Part shown: piece by piece, positions 37,063-46,533 of the stretch | Layout: every line of letters starts with the position of its first letter | Numbering within the stretch: the stretch's first letter is position 1 | Notes under the pieces: generated by a model | Databases searched by the model: none | Seen by the model: the letters and a program-made list of their open reading frames with translations, nothing else | What the model was told of the DNA's origin: nothing | DNA from: Desulforhopalus sp. IMCC35007 | GTDB taxonomy: Bacteria > Desulfobacterota > Desulfobulbia > Desulfobulbales > Desulfocapsaceae | Direction of reading: 5' to 3' | DNA length: 64,000 nucleotides | Assembly (NCBI RefSeq): GCF_005116575.1 | Contig: NZ_SWCN01000014.1 | Coordinates: 89,212-153,211, forward strand | Translations under genes and position numbers: made by a program

Positions 37063-37931
37063 GGCTGCCTCTGTCAGTGAGCAAAGTTTGCAAAATGAAG
37101 TGAGTAGCAACGTGCTTGATTCCGAACGTAAATCTGTGTGTAAACCAACAAAGACAGGGGAGAGGAGTTTGCGCTGTGATACCATCTTTTCATCATGATT
37201 AAAGACCCCGCTTACACCTGAATAAATAATTACACCGTTATACTCTCATGAATGGATACGCAACCGCCGTGCCACGAGGAGACCACTCCATAATATTATT
37301 TTTTTATATGTAAAATCAGGATATTAAGAGTTAAAGATAGAAGGAAGGGAAGATAGAGATAGCAGATACTGTTTTATTTCAAATGATCGTTTAGTCCAAA
37401 TCCTTAACAGCATGTAAAGAGGATTGACACTTGCCTTATCTATGACAGGTATCTTTTGCTCTCTTAGCTTCATCGACATATTGAAAAACCGAAAATAATA
37501 CAGATATCCATTTATATTTATTGTATTTTTTAGAACAACCAGGGGGGCTATTATAATGACTGAGGTATCAGCTACCTGCAACAGTTATTTAAAAGAAATA
37601 ATACGTTAGGGAAAGAGGCGATTAGAGTACAGACATTGCATCTGTAAACTCGATTCTCAGAGGCTTAAGGGACAGGAGATCCGCCAAAGTTTCGGTATTA
37701 CAAAACAAACGTAGAAAGACATGGCGTGCACCGCTAAAACTGGCGGCTTGATGATTGGTTCTTGAAAACAATTTTTAAACGATAGCGAAGATTTTTTGTA
37801 GGTGGTCAGCCTGAAGACAAAAACCACCTGCAATCAGAGCAATAGAATATAATGCTCTCTGTTTTTAGGTACACTAAGACAACGGCTCCACATCAAAAGC
37901 TACATAAATACACGAAACCGTTAAGGTGCTC
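37063..37931. other. Long gene-poor interval upstream of the kinase/TSUP operon
   Basis: About 870 bases between the kinase start and the end of the acyl-CoA ligase gene. No convincing gene; an 85-codon minus-strand frame at 37324-37581 has no family signature and I do not support it. A 10-bp stem (37797-37806 with 37823-37832, one wobble) and AGAGCA/TGCTCT just after it (around 37836-37860) are visible; the former may end the ligase transcript. The promoter of the kinase operon should lie in the part nearest 37063-37300, which is AT-rich, but I could not define it. Confidence 0.4.
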
Positions 37932-39863
37932 TTAATGAAGTAGGTCGTTTATCAGCTGTTTATATTTTTTCTCAATGACGTGACGCTTCTTTTTTAAGGT
38001 GTTGGTTAATTCGTCCCCGAGTTTAAACTCTTTATCGAGAAACATGATCCCATGCAGCTTTTCATAGGGCTTAAAACCTTGCTTTGGTTTGAGAATACGG
38101 TTCATATCATTACGAATAAAATCCAGGACCCTGCCATCGGTGATAAGCTCACCCTTTTCTTTAAAATCGCTCATCTTCGTGGCAACATACTCTTTCAACT
38201 CTTCAATGTTTGGCACCAGAAGGGCCCCAAGACCTTTCTTGTCCTGGCCCACCAGAATAGCATCCTGAATAAAGGGGAACATGGTCAGTACATTCTCGAT
38301 CTTCGTCGGATCGATGTTTTCTCCACTGGAAAGAACAATTATCTCTTTTGCCCGCCCGGTTATAACAAGTTCACCATTGAGTGTCATCTTGCCCAGATCA
38401 CCAGTCTTGAAAAATCCATCCGCTGTGAAAGATTTCTGGTTTTCCAGTTCGTCATTATAGTAACCCTTGGTAACCTGCGCTCCACGAACCTCAATTGCCC
38501 CTTCGCTCCCAGGAGGAAGAGTCGTCCCCTCTTCGCTCACCACCCGTAGCTCGGTCATGGGTACAGGTGGCCCTACGGTACCATAGGTTCGGCAGGTCAC
38601 CCCCCTTCCGGCTATTGCCGGCGAACATTCTGTCATTCCGTAGGCGTTGACAATACGGATTCCAACCGCATCTATCCATTCCTCAAGATAGGTTGCCAGG
38701 GTTCCACCACCACTGATTGCAAGACGCAGTCTCCCGCCAAAACGATTCCGTACCATGGCCAATTTTTTATCTGCCAACTTATAAATTGGATACAGGATAA
38801 CCATTTTCAGAGATGCGATACTTTTTCCAAAATAATTCACCAGAAACTGCTTTCGTTCAAATACCGGAAGCCGTCCTAGTGCTTTTCTTTTATTGCGTCG
38901 ATAGGCGGCAGATGCCCAGACCAGGGCATCAAATATTTTTTGTGCCGTGGCCCCTTTCTGCTTCACAGCCCCCTGCACCTTACTGTACAGGGACTCCCAG
39001 ACTCTCGGGACAGTTGCGACAAGTGTCGGTTTGTATTTCTCCAGATCCTTTGCAAAATTCTTGATCGACGAATACACCAGAGTCGTTCCCCGGGCGAGGG
39101 CAACATACTCCGCCGTCCGCTCGAAGATATGCCAGCTGGGAAGTATGGAGAGCCAGTTATCATGTTCAGTGAGCTGAATCACCACCGGTACCACCTTGAC
39201 ATTGTGCATGATGTTACCGTGGGTGAGCTGCACACCCTTTGGCATGCCGGTCGTACCGGAGGTATAAATGATGGTCAGGAGATTATCCTCGGTTATCTGC
39301 TGGCCAAGCTCAAGAAATTGTTCGATATCCTTGGGGGTGTATGAACGATCTTTAAGGAGATCCAGATAGGAGAAAAGATGATTGAAAAGTGTGTGCCTCG
39401 CGCCACCGGTCATGACAAAGACAGACTTGAGCTGCCTGCAACCACGGATAAATTCGCCATGCCGCTCTAAAAGTGCATCCGTTTCCACAATGAGGAAATT
39501 GCTCTGCGAATGTTCAATGATAAATTCAAGTTCCTGAGTTGGGGTGTCGGAACCTCTAGGAACATTGACCGCCCCAAAGGACATAAGGGCAAGGTCAGTG
39601 ACAATCCATGCGTATCTGTTGTCGGAGAGAACCATGACCTTATCGCCGTTACCTATCCCCCGCCGCCTGAAAGATTTCGCCAGCAAGAGAACATCTTCAA
39701 ACAATTTAGCATAGCTGACACGGTGCTCTTCATCACCCACGTTATAAATGTACGCAGTGTTTTCGCTGTATTTTCGAACACTGTTTACAAAAAAGGTAAA
39801 GAGCGTTTCCTGAGTACTGTAGACAGGGAGATGCGAGATTTGGAACATACTATTTTCAGTCAT
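37932..39863 (-). CDS. Long-chain fatty acid-CoA ligase (AMP-forming)
   Basis: A 643-residue adenylate-forming enzyme. AMP-binding motifs are TIIYTSGTTGMPKGVQLTHG, NAYGMTECSP and TGDLGKMTLNGELVITGRAKE, and the C-terminal lid domain ends at KKKRHVIEKKYKQLINDL. Length and sequence fit bacterial FadD15-type long-chain acyl-CoA synthetases, which activate fatty acids in the cytoplasm at the membrane. I place the start at ATG 39863, whose A overlaps the ubiE stop (TAATG) and has GGGGGG upstream; ATG 39878 would add five residues. Tightly coupled to ubiE/menG. Confidence 0.92.
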   Translation of the reverse strand: MTENSMFQISHLPVYSTQETLFTFFVNSVRKYSENTAYIYNVGDEEHRVSYAKLFEDVLLLAKSFRRRGIGNGDKVMVLSDNRYAWIVTDLALMSFGAVNVPRGSDTPTQELEFIIEHSQSNFLIVETDALLERHGEFIRGCRQLKSVFVMTGGARHTLFNHLFSYLDLLKDRSYTPKDIEQFLELGQQITEDNLLTIIYTSGTTGMPKGVQLTHGNIMHNVKVVPVVIQLTEHDNWLSILPSWHIFERTAEYVALARGTTLVYSSIKNFAKDLEKYKPTLVATVPRVWESLYSKVQGAVKQKGATAQKIFDALVWASAAYRRNKRKALGRLPVFERKQFLVNYFGKSIASLKMVILYPIYKLADKKLAMVRNRFGGRLRLAISGGGTLATYLEEWIDAVGIRIVNAYGMTECSPAIAGRGVTCRTYGTVGPPVPMTELRVVSEEGTTLPPGSEGAIEVRGAQVTKGYYNDELENQKSFTADGFFKTGDLGKMTLNGELVITGRAKEIIVLSSGENIDPTKIENVLTMFPFIQDAILVGQDKKGLGALLVPNIEELKEYVATKMSDFKEKGELITDGRVLDFIRNDMNRILKPKQGFKPYEKLHGIMFLDKEFKLGDELTNTLKKKRHVIEKKYKQLINDLLH

Positions 39864-40570
39864 TATTTTGCCCCCCAATGAACACCGATGGTACCAAACA
39901 TAAACTTCTTGAACTGCACATCTTGAAAACCGGCCAAGGTAAAAAGCTCAGCCAGATCAGTTGCAGAGTAAAAATCCATCGTGGAGCCTGTGAGGTATGC
40001 ATAAGCCGCCTCATCATCGGCGATCATTTTGCCAAGAACAGGTATCCCAAAACGAAAATATAATCGAACAAACGGGTACAGTAGATTTTTTTCAGGAGGT
40101 GTCGTATCGAGGCAGACAACCTTACCTCCGGGTTTTAACACCCGGTGTACTTCACGCAAGACTACCAGGGCGTCGTCCACATTTCTTAAAAGATAACCAA
40201 AGGTGACCGCGTCAAAGGTGTCCGATGCAAAGGGCAACGTATTGGCATCACATGCGAGCCAGTTGATATTACGGCCTGTAAACCGACGCTTGGCCTCAGC
40301 CAGCATATTAAGAGAAAAATCTGCTCCTAATACCTTGGCTCCCGGGTAGGTTTGCTCCATTAAATCGGCAATATCTCCGGTACCGGAGGCGAGGTCAAGC
40401 GTCGTTCCATTTTCAGGATTACCCGACCGGGCAACGACAAACCTTCGCCATTTCTGATCCTGACCAAGGGTCATGACCCGGTTCATCAGATCATAACGTC
40501 CGGCTATATCATCAAACATCTTCTGAACTCCAGGCCCTTTACCCACGCGCCCCCCACATAAAACAATCAC
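39863..40570 (-). CDS. ubiE: Demethylmenaquinone/ubiquinone C-methyltransferase
   Basis: A 235-residue SAM methyltransferase of the UbiE/MenG family: MFDDIAGRYDLMNRVMTLGQ near the N-terminus, the SAM loop TTLDLASGTGDIADL, GADFSLNMLAEAKRRF, FDAVTFGYLLRNVDDA and LKPGGKVVCLDTTPPE. In an anaerobe with menaquinone it should methylate demethylmenaquinone, the pool that complex I reduces. The start is GTG 40570 or, less likely, GTG 40546; there is no ATG before the conserved region. It follows asnS by 111 bases and is coupled to the acyl-CoA ligase. Confidence 0.9.
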   Translation of the reverse strand: MIVLCGGRVGKGPGVQKMFDDIAGRYDLMNRVMTLGQDQKWRRFVVARSGNPENGTTLDLASGTGDIADLMEQTYPGAKVLGADFSLNMLAEAKRRFTGRNINWLACDANTLPFASDTFDAVTFGYLLRNVDDALVVLREVHRVLKPGGKVVCLDTTPPEKNLLYPFVRLYFRFGIPVLGKMIADDEAAYAYLTGSTMDFYSATDLAELFTLAGFQDVQFKKFMFGTIGVHWGAK

Positions 40571-40681
40571 AAACCATCATGTCTGATTCCTTTTAGAAAT
40601 AACCAGCTCCCCACACCCCTGGTAAAGCTGAAAAATGCTCCCCATTACAAACATGCATCATTTGTCAAGTTGTCGCCCGAT

Positions 40682-42040
40682 TCAACATGGAGCAGATCCC
40701 GGCGTTCTTGGAAATGGTATAACTTCACGAATATTGGTCATACCTGTCACAAACTGAACGAGACGTTCAAAGCCTAAACCATAACCGGAATGTGGAACAG
40801 AGCCGTAGCGTCTTAAATCCGTGTACCAACTATAATCATCGAGATTAATTCCCGCCTCAACCATCCGGGACAGAAGAACTTCCAGGCGTTCCTCCCGCTG
40901 GCTGCCTCCAATAATCTCGCCGATGCCGGGCACCAGAATATCCATTGCTGCTACCGTTTTTCTGTCGTCGCTCAGACGCATATAAAAAGGTTTTATGTTT
41001 GCCGGGTAGTCTGTAACAATCAGCGGACGCTGAAAGACCTCCTCAGTGAGATACCTCTCATGCTCTGACTGTAAGTCAATTCCCCATCTCACAGGATATT
41101 CAAATTGTTTCCCGCAGCTGCACAACCGGTCAACGGCCTCAGTATAGGTGATATGGGCAAAGTCTTTATCCACAACTGTCTGCAATTTTTTCAGCAGTCC
41201 CTTTTCGATAAAATTATTGAAAAGCTGCATATCCTCGGGACAATTATCCATAGCGTCCTGCAGAAGATATTTCAACATCTCTTCTGCCATCTTCATGTTC
41301 CCCTGCAGATCACAAAAGGCCATTTCAGGCTCAATCATCCAGAATTCTGCCAGGTGGCGTGAGGTGTTGGAGTTTTCGGCCCGAAACGTGGGCCCAAAGG
41401 TATAAACGTCTCCAAGGGCCAGGGCATACACTTCCGCCTGTAACTGTCCACTGACCGTAAGGCCTGCAGACCTGCCAAAGAAATGGTCATTCGTCCCTTT
41501 TTCCTGGCCTGTTACAACCTGAAACATTTCTCCGGCACCTTCACAATCACTGGTTGTGATTATCGGAGTGTGTACCTGAACAAAGCGTCGCTCCTGAAAA
41601 AACTGGTGAACTGCATAGGAGAGTCGCGAGCGAACCCGGGCAACAGCCCCCAACGCATTGGTGCGAGGTCTCAGGTGACTAATCTCACGTAAAAACTCAA
41701 AAGTATGCCGCTTTTTCTGTAAAGGATAGACCTCAGCGTCAGCCTCTCCTACAACATCAAGACTTTCCGCATGGAGTTCAACGGCCTGACCTTTGGCTGG
41801 TGAAGCCTTGAGAATACCGTGAACGACGACGCTTGACCCAGTACTGATATTTTTAATATCTGCTGCATAGTTGGGAAGTGATTGGTCTGCAATGATCTGA
41901 AGATTACTCAGGCAAGACCCATCGTTGACCTCAACAAAGGAAAAACTTCCTGTATCTCTTTTCGTACGCACCCAGCCGCAAACGGTAAATGCCTGATCTG
42001 CGGGCTCCGTTTTCAAAATGTTTTTAACGCGTGATTTCAT
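40682..42040 (-). CDS. asnS: Asparaginyl-tRNA synthetase
   Basis: A 452-residue class IIb synthetase. The N-terminal OB fold binds the anticodon ([20 protein letters not shown]), followed by the catalytic core with [19 protein letters not shown], class II motif 2 [20 protein letters not shown] and motif 3 [17 protein letters not shown]. The usual end FPRTPG is followed by SAPC instead of the common aromatic-ending tail, a small variation. ATG 42040 follows AAGGGA. It lies 12 bases after the ARMT1-like gene in a minus-strand run with the TtcA-like gene. Confidence 0.95.
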   Translation of the reverse strand: MKSRVKNILKTEPADQAFTVCGWVRTKRDTGSFSFVEVNDGSCLSNLQIIADQSLPNYAADIKNISTGSSVVVHGILKASPAKGQAVELHAESLDVVGEADAEVYPLQKKRHTFEFLREISHLRPRTNALGAVARVRSRLSYAVHQFFQERRFVQVHTPIITTSDCEGAGEMFQVVTGQEKGTNDHFFGRSAGLTVSGQLQAEVYALALGDVYTFGPTFRAENSNTSRHLAEFWMIEPEMAFCDLQGNMKMAEEMLKYLLQDAMDNCPEDMQLFNNFIEKGLLKKLQTVVDKDFAHITYTEAVDRLCSCGKQFEYPVRWGIDLQSEHERYLTEEVFQRPLIVTDYPANIKPFYMRLSDDRKTVAAMDILVPGIGEIIGGSQREERLEVLLSRMVEAGINLDDYSWYTDLRRYGSVPHSGYGLGFERLVQFVTGMTNIREVIPFPRTPGSAPC

Positions 42041-42052
42041 AAGATTCCCTTT

Positions 42053-42958
42053 TTATCTCTTTGCTGGAGAATAGAGTAAAGCAAATTCGCCCTTACCGAT
42101 TAAGCCCGCTCCCTGATAACCTGAAATGTCCTGCATATGCTTTGCAGCGGCAGGACACTTTACGGTGAGCAAAAAATAAAGTTCTTCATCCGACTCCGAT
42201 AAACTTTCAAAGTTTCCCTGACCTTTTGCAATAATCAGGTCAGCACTCCGATATTTTTCTAAAAAAGACTCCGATCCATCGGCCAGACTGGTTCCCGGAT
42301 AACGCCCACCATTGCTGATTATTTCCGCATAGTTGTTGAGACCGGCATAATAGGCGTCAGAAACAAGCGCATCATTAATAATCGGACCATCTTTTACTGC
42401 AACTGTAATTTTAGCCCCCGTTGCAAAAAGCTGCTCAATGAGCAGAGAATCAAAGACAATCTCGCCACAGTTATCGGCAAGATAAAGAATTTTCGATTCC
42501 TCGTTTAGGTTGGCAACCGCAGCATAAAAGGACTTGCCATGATCAATGACAAAAACTGTTTCCCTGCTCTTTTTAAGGGTCCTGAGAATATCAAAATCCG
42601 CATTGGCACCATAGTCTATGATGTTACCGGCAATGGAAAATCGTATGGCAAGATCAAGACGCTCTCTCGGAGGCTTCCCCTCAAGTTCCTCGCGTAACTG
42701 TGGCATTAGAGCACGCGCCAGTCTGTTGCTTTCCTGTTTCTTTTCTTTATAGGGATCATCTACTCCGGTGAGCTGCCTGATTGTATCATAGACCTTGGCG
42801 GCAATAACAGGTGGACTTGTATCTATTTTCATTGTAGCAATCTGCAAGGAGACCGCTCTGACAACCTGCTCATGCATCTCCTCAGAAGAAGAACACAATC
42901 TTACCGCCTGGAGTGTTTGCCGCAGGAGACAGGGAAGGCAATCTATACTCGTTTTCAT
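42053..42958 (-). CDS. ARMT1/DUF89-family damage-control phosphatase-like protein
   Basis: A 301-residue protein. DCLPCLLRQTLQAVRL at the N-terminus (a Cys pair typical of the archaeal/bacterial subgroup), AIRFSIAGNIIDYG, and the metal-site sequence YLADNCGEIVFDSLLIEQL, then ISNGGRYPGTSL and LIIAKGQGNFESLSE. DUF89 proteins are metal-dependent phosphatases proposed to remove damaged or harmful sugar and cofactor phosphates; the native substrate is unknown here. Its ATG overlaps the stop of the TtcA-like gene by four bases, so the two are translationally coupled. Confidence 0.9.
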   Translation of the reverse strand: MKTSIDCLPCLLRQTLQAVRLCSSSEEMHEQVVRAVSLQIATMKIDTSPPVIAAKVYDTIRQLTGVDDPYKEKKQESNRLARALMPQLREELEGKPPRERLDLAIRFSIAGNIIDYGANADFDILRTLKKSRETVFVIDHGKSFYAAVANLNEESKILYLADNCGEIVFDSLLIEQLFATGAKITVAVKDGPIINDALVSDAYYAGLNNYAEIISNGGRYPGTSLADGSESFLEKYRSADLIIAKGQGNFESLSESDEELYFLLTVKCPAAAKHMQDISGYQGAGLIGKGEFALLYSPAKR

Positions 42959-43680
42959 AAGAGGTAATTTGTCCTCACATTAGAGAGTGCCGCAAAAAGA
43001 GAGCTTTTGGCGCCGTCTTCTGTGGCGTAGAGATTTGCAAGCAGACTGCGTACTTTTTCTCTACGGGTATTTGCGGAAAGCGGACAATTATTTTCAACCG
43101 GATAAAGATCAAAAATTCCGGCTATCTCGACAACATCTATTTTTTCCAGATAGCACATTGGCCGAACAAGAGAAAGAGTTTGTTTGAAAAGTTCCTGCTT
43201 GGGAAGCATGGTTGAAATGTTTCCGCTGTATATGGCATTGATCATAAAAGTTTCTATCAGGTCATCTTTGTGGTGTCCAAAGGCAATTTTATTGTAACCA
43301 TGGTCCTTTGCAAAATCAAAAAGCTGACTACGTCTATTTCTGGAACAGAGATAACAGCTCCTTTCCTGCTCTTCCTGCCATTCATCCTCCACCAGCAACT
43401 CAATTGAATATCTGCCCAGTTGTGTACCAATAGTTATTGCAGGAGACCGACCTTCATTCTGATTTTTCCAGAAGCCATGATCGATGTGAAGAGCCTGTAA
43501 TTCAAATGTTATCGGCGCTTTTTTCTGCCACAACTTGAGCAGGCAAACAAGGACAAGACTATCAACCCCACCGGACAGGGCCACAAGAACACGATCTCCG
43601 TCTTCAAACATTGAATAATCGTGCATTGCCTGGCCAATTTTTTTATTTAACCGGGCTGGTATTTGTGGAATTTTTTTCAT
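42955..43680 (-). CDS. TtcA-like PP-loop ATPase (tRNA thiolation type)
   Basis: About 241 residues from ATG 43680. A frame exists up to 43746, but the extra part crosses the terminator hairpin of the upstream gene, so the later ATG is preferred. PP-loop motif VLVALSGGVDSLVLVCLLKL, CYLCSRNRRSQLFDFAKDHG with its CxxC, FGHHKDDLIETFMIN, and a third cysteine in ENNCPLSANTRREKV, the usual trio for a [4Fe-4S] cluster in TtcA/TtuA enzymes. TtcA makes 2-thiocytidine at tRNA position 32; other members act on different bases or donors, so the product is not certain. Confidence 0.88.
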   Translation of the reverse strand: MKKIPQIPARLNKKIGQAMHDYSMFEDGDRVLVALSGGVDSLVLVCLLKLWQKKAPITFELQALHIDHGFWKNQNEGRSPAITIGTQLGRYSIELLVEDEWQEEQERSCYLCSRNRRSQLFDFAKDHGYNKIAFGHHKDDLIETFMINAIYSGNISTMLPKQELFKQTLSLVRPMCYLEKIDVVEIAGIFDLYPVENNCPLSANTRREKVRSLLANLYATEDGAKSSLFAALSNVRTNYLL

Positions 43681-43731
43681 CAGAACAGGCTCATCAGCTA
43701 AAAATGTACTGCAGTGTCCTAAGACGACAAA

Positions 43732-43763
43732 ACCCGCAGACCTCATAGAAAAGGACTGCGGGT
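43732..43763 (-). terminator. Intrinsic terminator of the lipoprotein gene
   Basis: On the minus strand ACCCGCAG / CTGCGGGT, with three more pairs inside a T-T mismatch, an 8-nt loop and a TTTTGT tail. It lies 23 bases after the lipoprotein gene and 51 bases before the chosen TtcA-like start. Confidence 0.85.
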
Positions 43764-43786
43764 GGGCACGGAGAAAAACGTACAGT

Positions 43787-44413
43787 TTATTTCAGGTACG
43801 GACATTCATCCAAACGCTGCTTTATTCCCTGCTCCAGCAACTCTTCTGCCGTGACCCAGTGAAATCCACGTTTTTGCATCTTGCTGTATGAGAAAATATT
43901 GCTCAGCAGATCTTCTTGGGTCTCCTGAAAATCAGCAGACCAGAGCATTGCACCGGTGGGTGCATGGCGCAAGACCATATGAAAGTCGGCAGATGCCGGG
44001 GCATCCACGGCAAGCTCCGTTCCATCTCTTTGGACAAAACGTCTCACCATGGTGATAAGCACACCATCACAGTTCACCTTTTTCCCCAGGGCTGTGATAG
44101 TGCCGGAAAAACCTCCGGAGACCTCTTCGACAGCAGCCGACATCTGGGCAGAGTTGATCATGCGCACTTTGGGGTTCTGCGAAAGTTCCGCTCCCATATA
44201 TGCCGTTGCATGAGCCGCGCCTCGTTCAAGCATGCGGGCCGCTTCGTAAGTGATGCTTTCATCCTTGTCAACGGAAGTGACCGCTGGAATTACGGCGATG
44301 CACGAAAGTGGTTGAAGCGGTTCCTGTACTTCTTTACCCTTCATGGTAGAGCAAGATGAGAGGGAGGACACCAGAAAGCAAAGACACAGGGAGATTTTTA
44401 ATGTGTTTATCAC
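43787..44413 (-). CDS. Putative outer-membrane/periplasmic lipoprotein
   Basis: A 208-residue lipoprotein. GTG 44413 is the start, with AAGGTG about nine bases upstream. The signal peptide runs to a lipobox VSSLSSC at residues 15-21, so Cys21 would be lipidated. The mature domain has LSCIAVIPAVTS, LERGAAHATAYMGAELSQ, CDGVLITMVRRFVQRDGTEL and a MLWSADFQETQEDLL strand near the end; its overall look recalls small lipoproteins of the DUF799/GNA1162-like fold, but I am not sure. Follows hisB by 51 bp and ends at its own terminator. Confidence 0.8.
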   Translation of the reverse strand: MINTLKISLCLCFLVSSLSSCSTMKGKEVQEPLQPLSCIAVIPAVTSVDKDESITYEAARMLERGAAHATAYMGAELSQNPKVRMINSAQMSAAVEEVSGGFSGTITALGKKVNCDGVLITMVRRFVQRDGTELAVDAPASADFHMVLRHAPTGAMLWSADFQETQEDLLSNIFSYSKMQKRGFHWVTAEELLEQGIKQRLDECPYLK

Positions 44414-44464
44414 GTATTCACCTTTTTTATATTCAGATCTGTGTATTAAAACTGTTTTTCCTTG

Positions 44465-45064
44465 TTAAAGGGAGCCTTTTGAAGAGAGAGCACCCTCAAT
44501 ATCAATTTTCTGACAAGCACCTCTCAAGGTCCGTCCAAATCCTTTGAACACGGCCTCAATAATATGATGACCATTTTCACCGTGCAACAGATCAATGTGC
44601 AGAGTCAGCCCAGCATGTTGTACTACAGCACGAAAGAATTCTTTTGCCAGAGCCGTATCAAACGTTCCAAGTTTTTGTTCCACTACTCCAGCTTCATAAT
44701 GGAGGTATGGTCGATTTGAGATATCGACGACAACCCTGACTAAAGTCTCATCCATTGGAAGATAACAACTCCCGTAACGGGCGATACCGCCTTTCTCTCC
44801 CAGTGCGTCTCCAATAGCCTTACCTAAACAGATGCCTATATCTTCAACGGTATGGTGATCATCCACAGCTGTATCACCTGTTGCATGTAGCGTCAGATCA
44901 AAAAAACCGTGAACCGTAAAAAGTGTCAGCATATGATCAAGAAACGGTACACCGCTCTCTATTTTATACACTCCGTTTCCATCAAGATCAAGCTCAAGGC
45001 TGATATCCGTCTCTGCGGTTTTTCTCTGAATTTTGCTTTTTCGTGCTTTGTTGTTCTCTGCCAT
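44465..45064 (-). CDS. hisB: Imidazoleglycerol-phosphate dehydratase
   Basis: A 199-residue HisB of the monofunctional type. The two metal-binding repeats are clear: GDTAVDDHHTVEDIGICLG and LLHGENGHHIIEAVFKG, with FLDHMLTLFTVHGFFDL and RYGSCYLPMDETLVRV. It removes water from imidazole-glycerol-3-phosphate in histidine biosynthesis. It is separated from any other his gene in this window, lying between a lipoprotein gene and the divergent tRNA-Gly/rplM unit. ATG 45064 has a poor ribosome site. Confidence 0.95.
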   Translation of the reverse strand: MAENNKARKSKIQRKTAETDISLELDLDGNGVYKIESGVPFLDHMLTLFTVHGFFDLTLHATGDTAVDDHHTVEDIGICLGKAIGDALGEKGGIARYGSCYLPMDETLVRVVVDISNRPYLHYEAGVVEQKLGTFDTALAKEFFRAVVQHAGLTLHIDLLHGENGHHIIEAVFKGFGRTLRGACQKIDIEGALSSKGSL

Positions 45065-45244
45065 ATTGGTATCAGTTATAGATTTTGTGAGGAAAAAGTA
45101 GTAAAAATATATTTAAGAAATCCATACCATTAAATGAACCTTATAACAATATCATACTTTAAAGTTATATCTCATTCCCTATTTTTCGTGACAGTTTTAA
45201 AGAAAAAAACTATAATAAGAAACTTAACTCAATTAACTTTTTAA

Positions 45245-45273
45245 TTGACACGCAGTTGTAGACCTAGTATATA
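45245..45273 (+). promoter_or_regulatory. Strong sigma-70 promoter of the tRNA-Gly/rplM unit
   Basis: Perfect -35 TTGACA and -10 TATATA separated by 17 bases, 32 bases before the tRNA. The -35 is followed by CGCA exactly as in the nuo promoter (TTGACACGCA in both). Confidence 0.85.
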
Positions 45274-45305
45274 CACCGCAGTTTTGACACACAAAAACAA
45301 AATGA

Positions 45306-45380
<75 letters not shown>

Positions 45381-45391
45381 CTATAAATTAT

Positions 45392-45422
45392 AAAAGGTTC
45401 GACGACGTTCGGACCTTTTTTT
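45392..45422 (+). terminator. Terminator/attenuator between tRNA-Gly and rplM
   Basis: An 11-bp stem (AAAAGGTTCGA / TCGGACCTTTT, one wobble) with a 6-nt loop and a T-tract. It ends 30 bases before the rplM start. I see no promoter after it, so rplM is probably read through from the tRNA promoter. Confidence 0.8.
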
Positions 45423-45451
45423 ATTAATTGTTTGACCAGTTGAGGGATATA

Positions 45452-45880
45452 ATGAAAACCTATCTTGCCCCAGTCAACGAGATTGAGAAGAAATGGTATA
45501 TTGTTGACGCAGAGAACAAGGTTCTGGGCCGTTTGGCGACAGAAATTGCTAACCGACTTCGCGGAAAACATAAGCCTACCTTTTCATCCTTTATCGACAA
45601 TGGTGATTTTGTAGTTGTTACGAACGCAGAAAAAATTGCACTTACCGGAAACAAATTAGATGACAAGAAGTACTATCGTCATACCGGTTACATGGGTGGA
45701 ATTAGAGAGATCTCTGCCAAAGACCTATTGGTGAAACATCCAGAAGATCTTCTCATCAAAGCGGTAAGAGGTATGCTTCCTAAAAACAAACTGGGACGTG
45801 CTCAACTGAAAAAGCTCAAAGTATACGCCGGCACAAAGCATCCTCACGCGGCACAACAGCCAGCTGAACTAGATATTTAA
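45452..45880 (+). CDS. rplM: 50S ribosomal protein L13
   Basis: A 142-residue L13 from ATG 45452 (GAGGG just upstream; an in-frame TTG at 45428 is rejected). N-terminus [20 protein letters not shown], then [51 protein letters not shown] and [13 protein letters not shown], all diagnostic. It is an early-binding protein of the large subunit and controls its own operon in E. coli. Followed by rpsI after 17 bases as usual. Confidence 0.97.
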   Translation: MKTYLAPVNEIEKKWYIVDAENKVLGRLATEIANRLRGKHKPTFSSFIDNGDFVVVTNAEKIALTGNKLDDKKYYRHTGYMGGIREISAKDLLVKHPEDLLIKAVRGMLPKNKLGRAQLKKLKVYAGTKHPHAAQQPAELDI

Positions 45881-45897
45881 TCTTGGAGAATAAAAAA

Positions 45898-46290
45898 ATG
45901 GCTCAAGATCGTTTTTATGCCACAGGTAAGAGAAAAAATGCCATTGCCAGAGTTTGGCTTACCCCAGGTACCGGCAAAGTAATTGTAAACAAAATGGAAG
46001 CTGACGACTACTTTGGTCAGATTTTCAAAAGTCAAAAAATTGTTAAGCCTTTTAAGGTTACCGAGACACTCGATCAATACGATGTCATGGCAACCCTGAA
46101 AGGTGGTGGTAAATCTGCTCAGGTTGATGCGCTATCCCATGGTATTTCACGCGCTCTGCTGGAAAGTAACCCTGATACCAGGCTACCACTCAAACAATCC
46201 GGTCTGCTGACTCGTGACCCACGCCAGAAAGAAAGAAAGAAATACGGTCAAAAAGGCGCTCGGGCAAAGTTCCAGTTCTCCAAACGTTAA
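45898..46290 (+). CDS. rpsI: 30S ribosomal protein S9
   Basis: A 130-residue S9 from ATG 45898, with GGAG before it. Landmarks: RFYATGKRKNAIARVWLTPG, ALLESNPDTRLPLKQSGLLT-type region, RDPRQKERKKYGQKGARAKF and the universal C-terminus FQFSKR whose last Arg contacts the P-site tRNA. Second gene of rplM-rpsI; the operon ends in the paired hairpins downstream. Confidence 0.97.
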   Translation: MAQDRFYATGKRKNAIARVWLTPGTGKVIVNKMEADDYFGQIFKSQKIVKPFKVTETLDQYDVMATLKGGGKSAQVDALSHGISRALLESNPDTRLPLKQSGLLTRDPRQKERKKYGQKGARAKFQFSKR

Positions 46291-46321
46291 TATCCAGCGT
46301 TTTTTATACGGAACAGACAGC

Positions 46322-46343
46322 ACATCTTGGACAATCAAGATGT
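46322..46343 (+). repeat. Short hairpin before the rplM-rpsI terminator
   Basis: A perfect 8-bp inverted repeat (ACATCTTG / CAAGATGT, 6-nt loop) 31 bases after rpsI and 11 bases before the main terminator stem. It may protect the 3' end of the ribosomal transcript or be part of the terminator region. Confidence 0.55.
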
Positions 46344-46354
46344 ACATTGTTGTT

Positions 46355-46393
46355 AAAAAGGGGAATGACAGTTTTGCTGTCATTCCCCTTTTT
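46355..46393 (+). terminator. Strong terminator of the rplM-rpsI operon
   Basis: A 17-bp perfect stem (AAAAAGGGGAATGACAG with its complement, 5-nt loop) flanked by T-tracts on both strands (TTTTTTCTTTTTTT on the plus side). Confidence 0.93.
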
Positions 46394-46533
46394 TCTTTTT
46401 TTGCACATAGTAACAACGCCCATGCCCTTTCAGCGCTGTCGCATTAGATCGGGATCAGGCATAAATATTTTCACGGGTTACCTTTCAACGAAGAGTTTCT
46501 ACTCCTTTCCCCTCACTACAGGAACTATAGATC

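Noticed and set aside
37324..37581. 85-codon minus frame in the long interval before the kinase operon
   Set aside because: No ribosome site or recognisable feature; AT-rich sequence of this kind makes such frames by chance.
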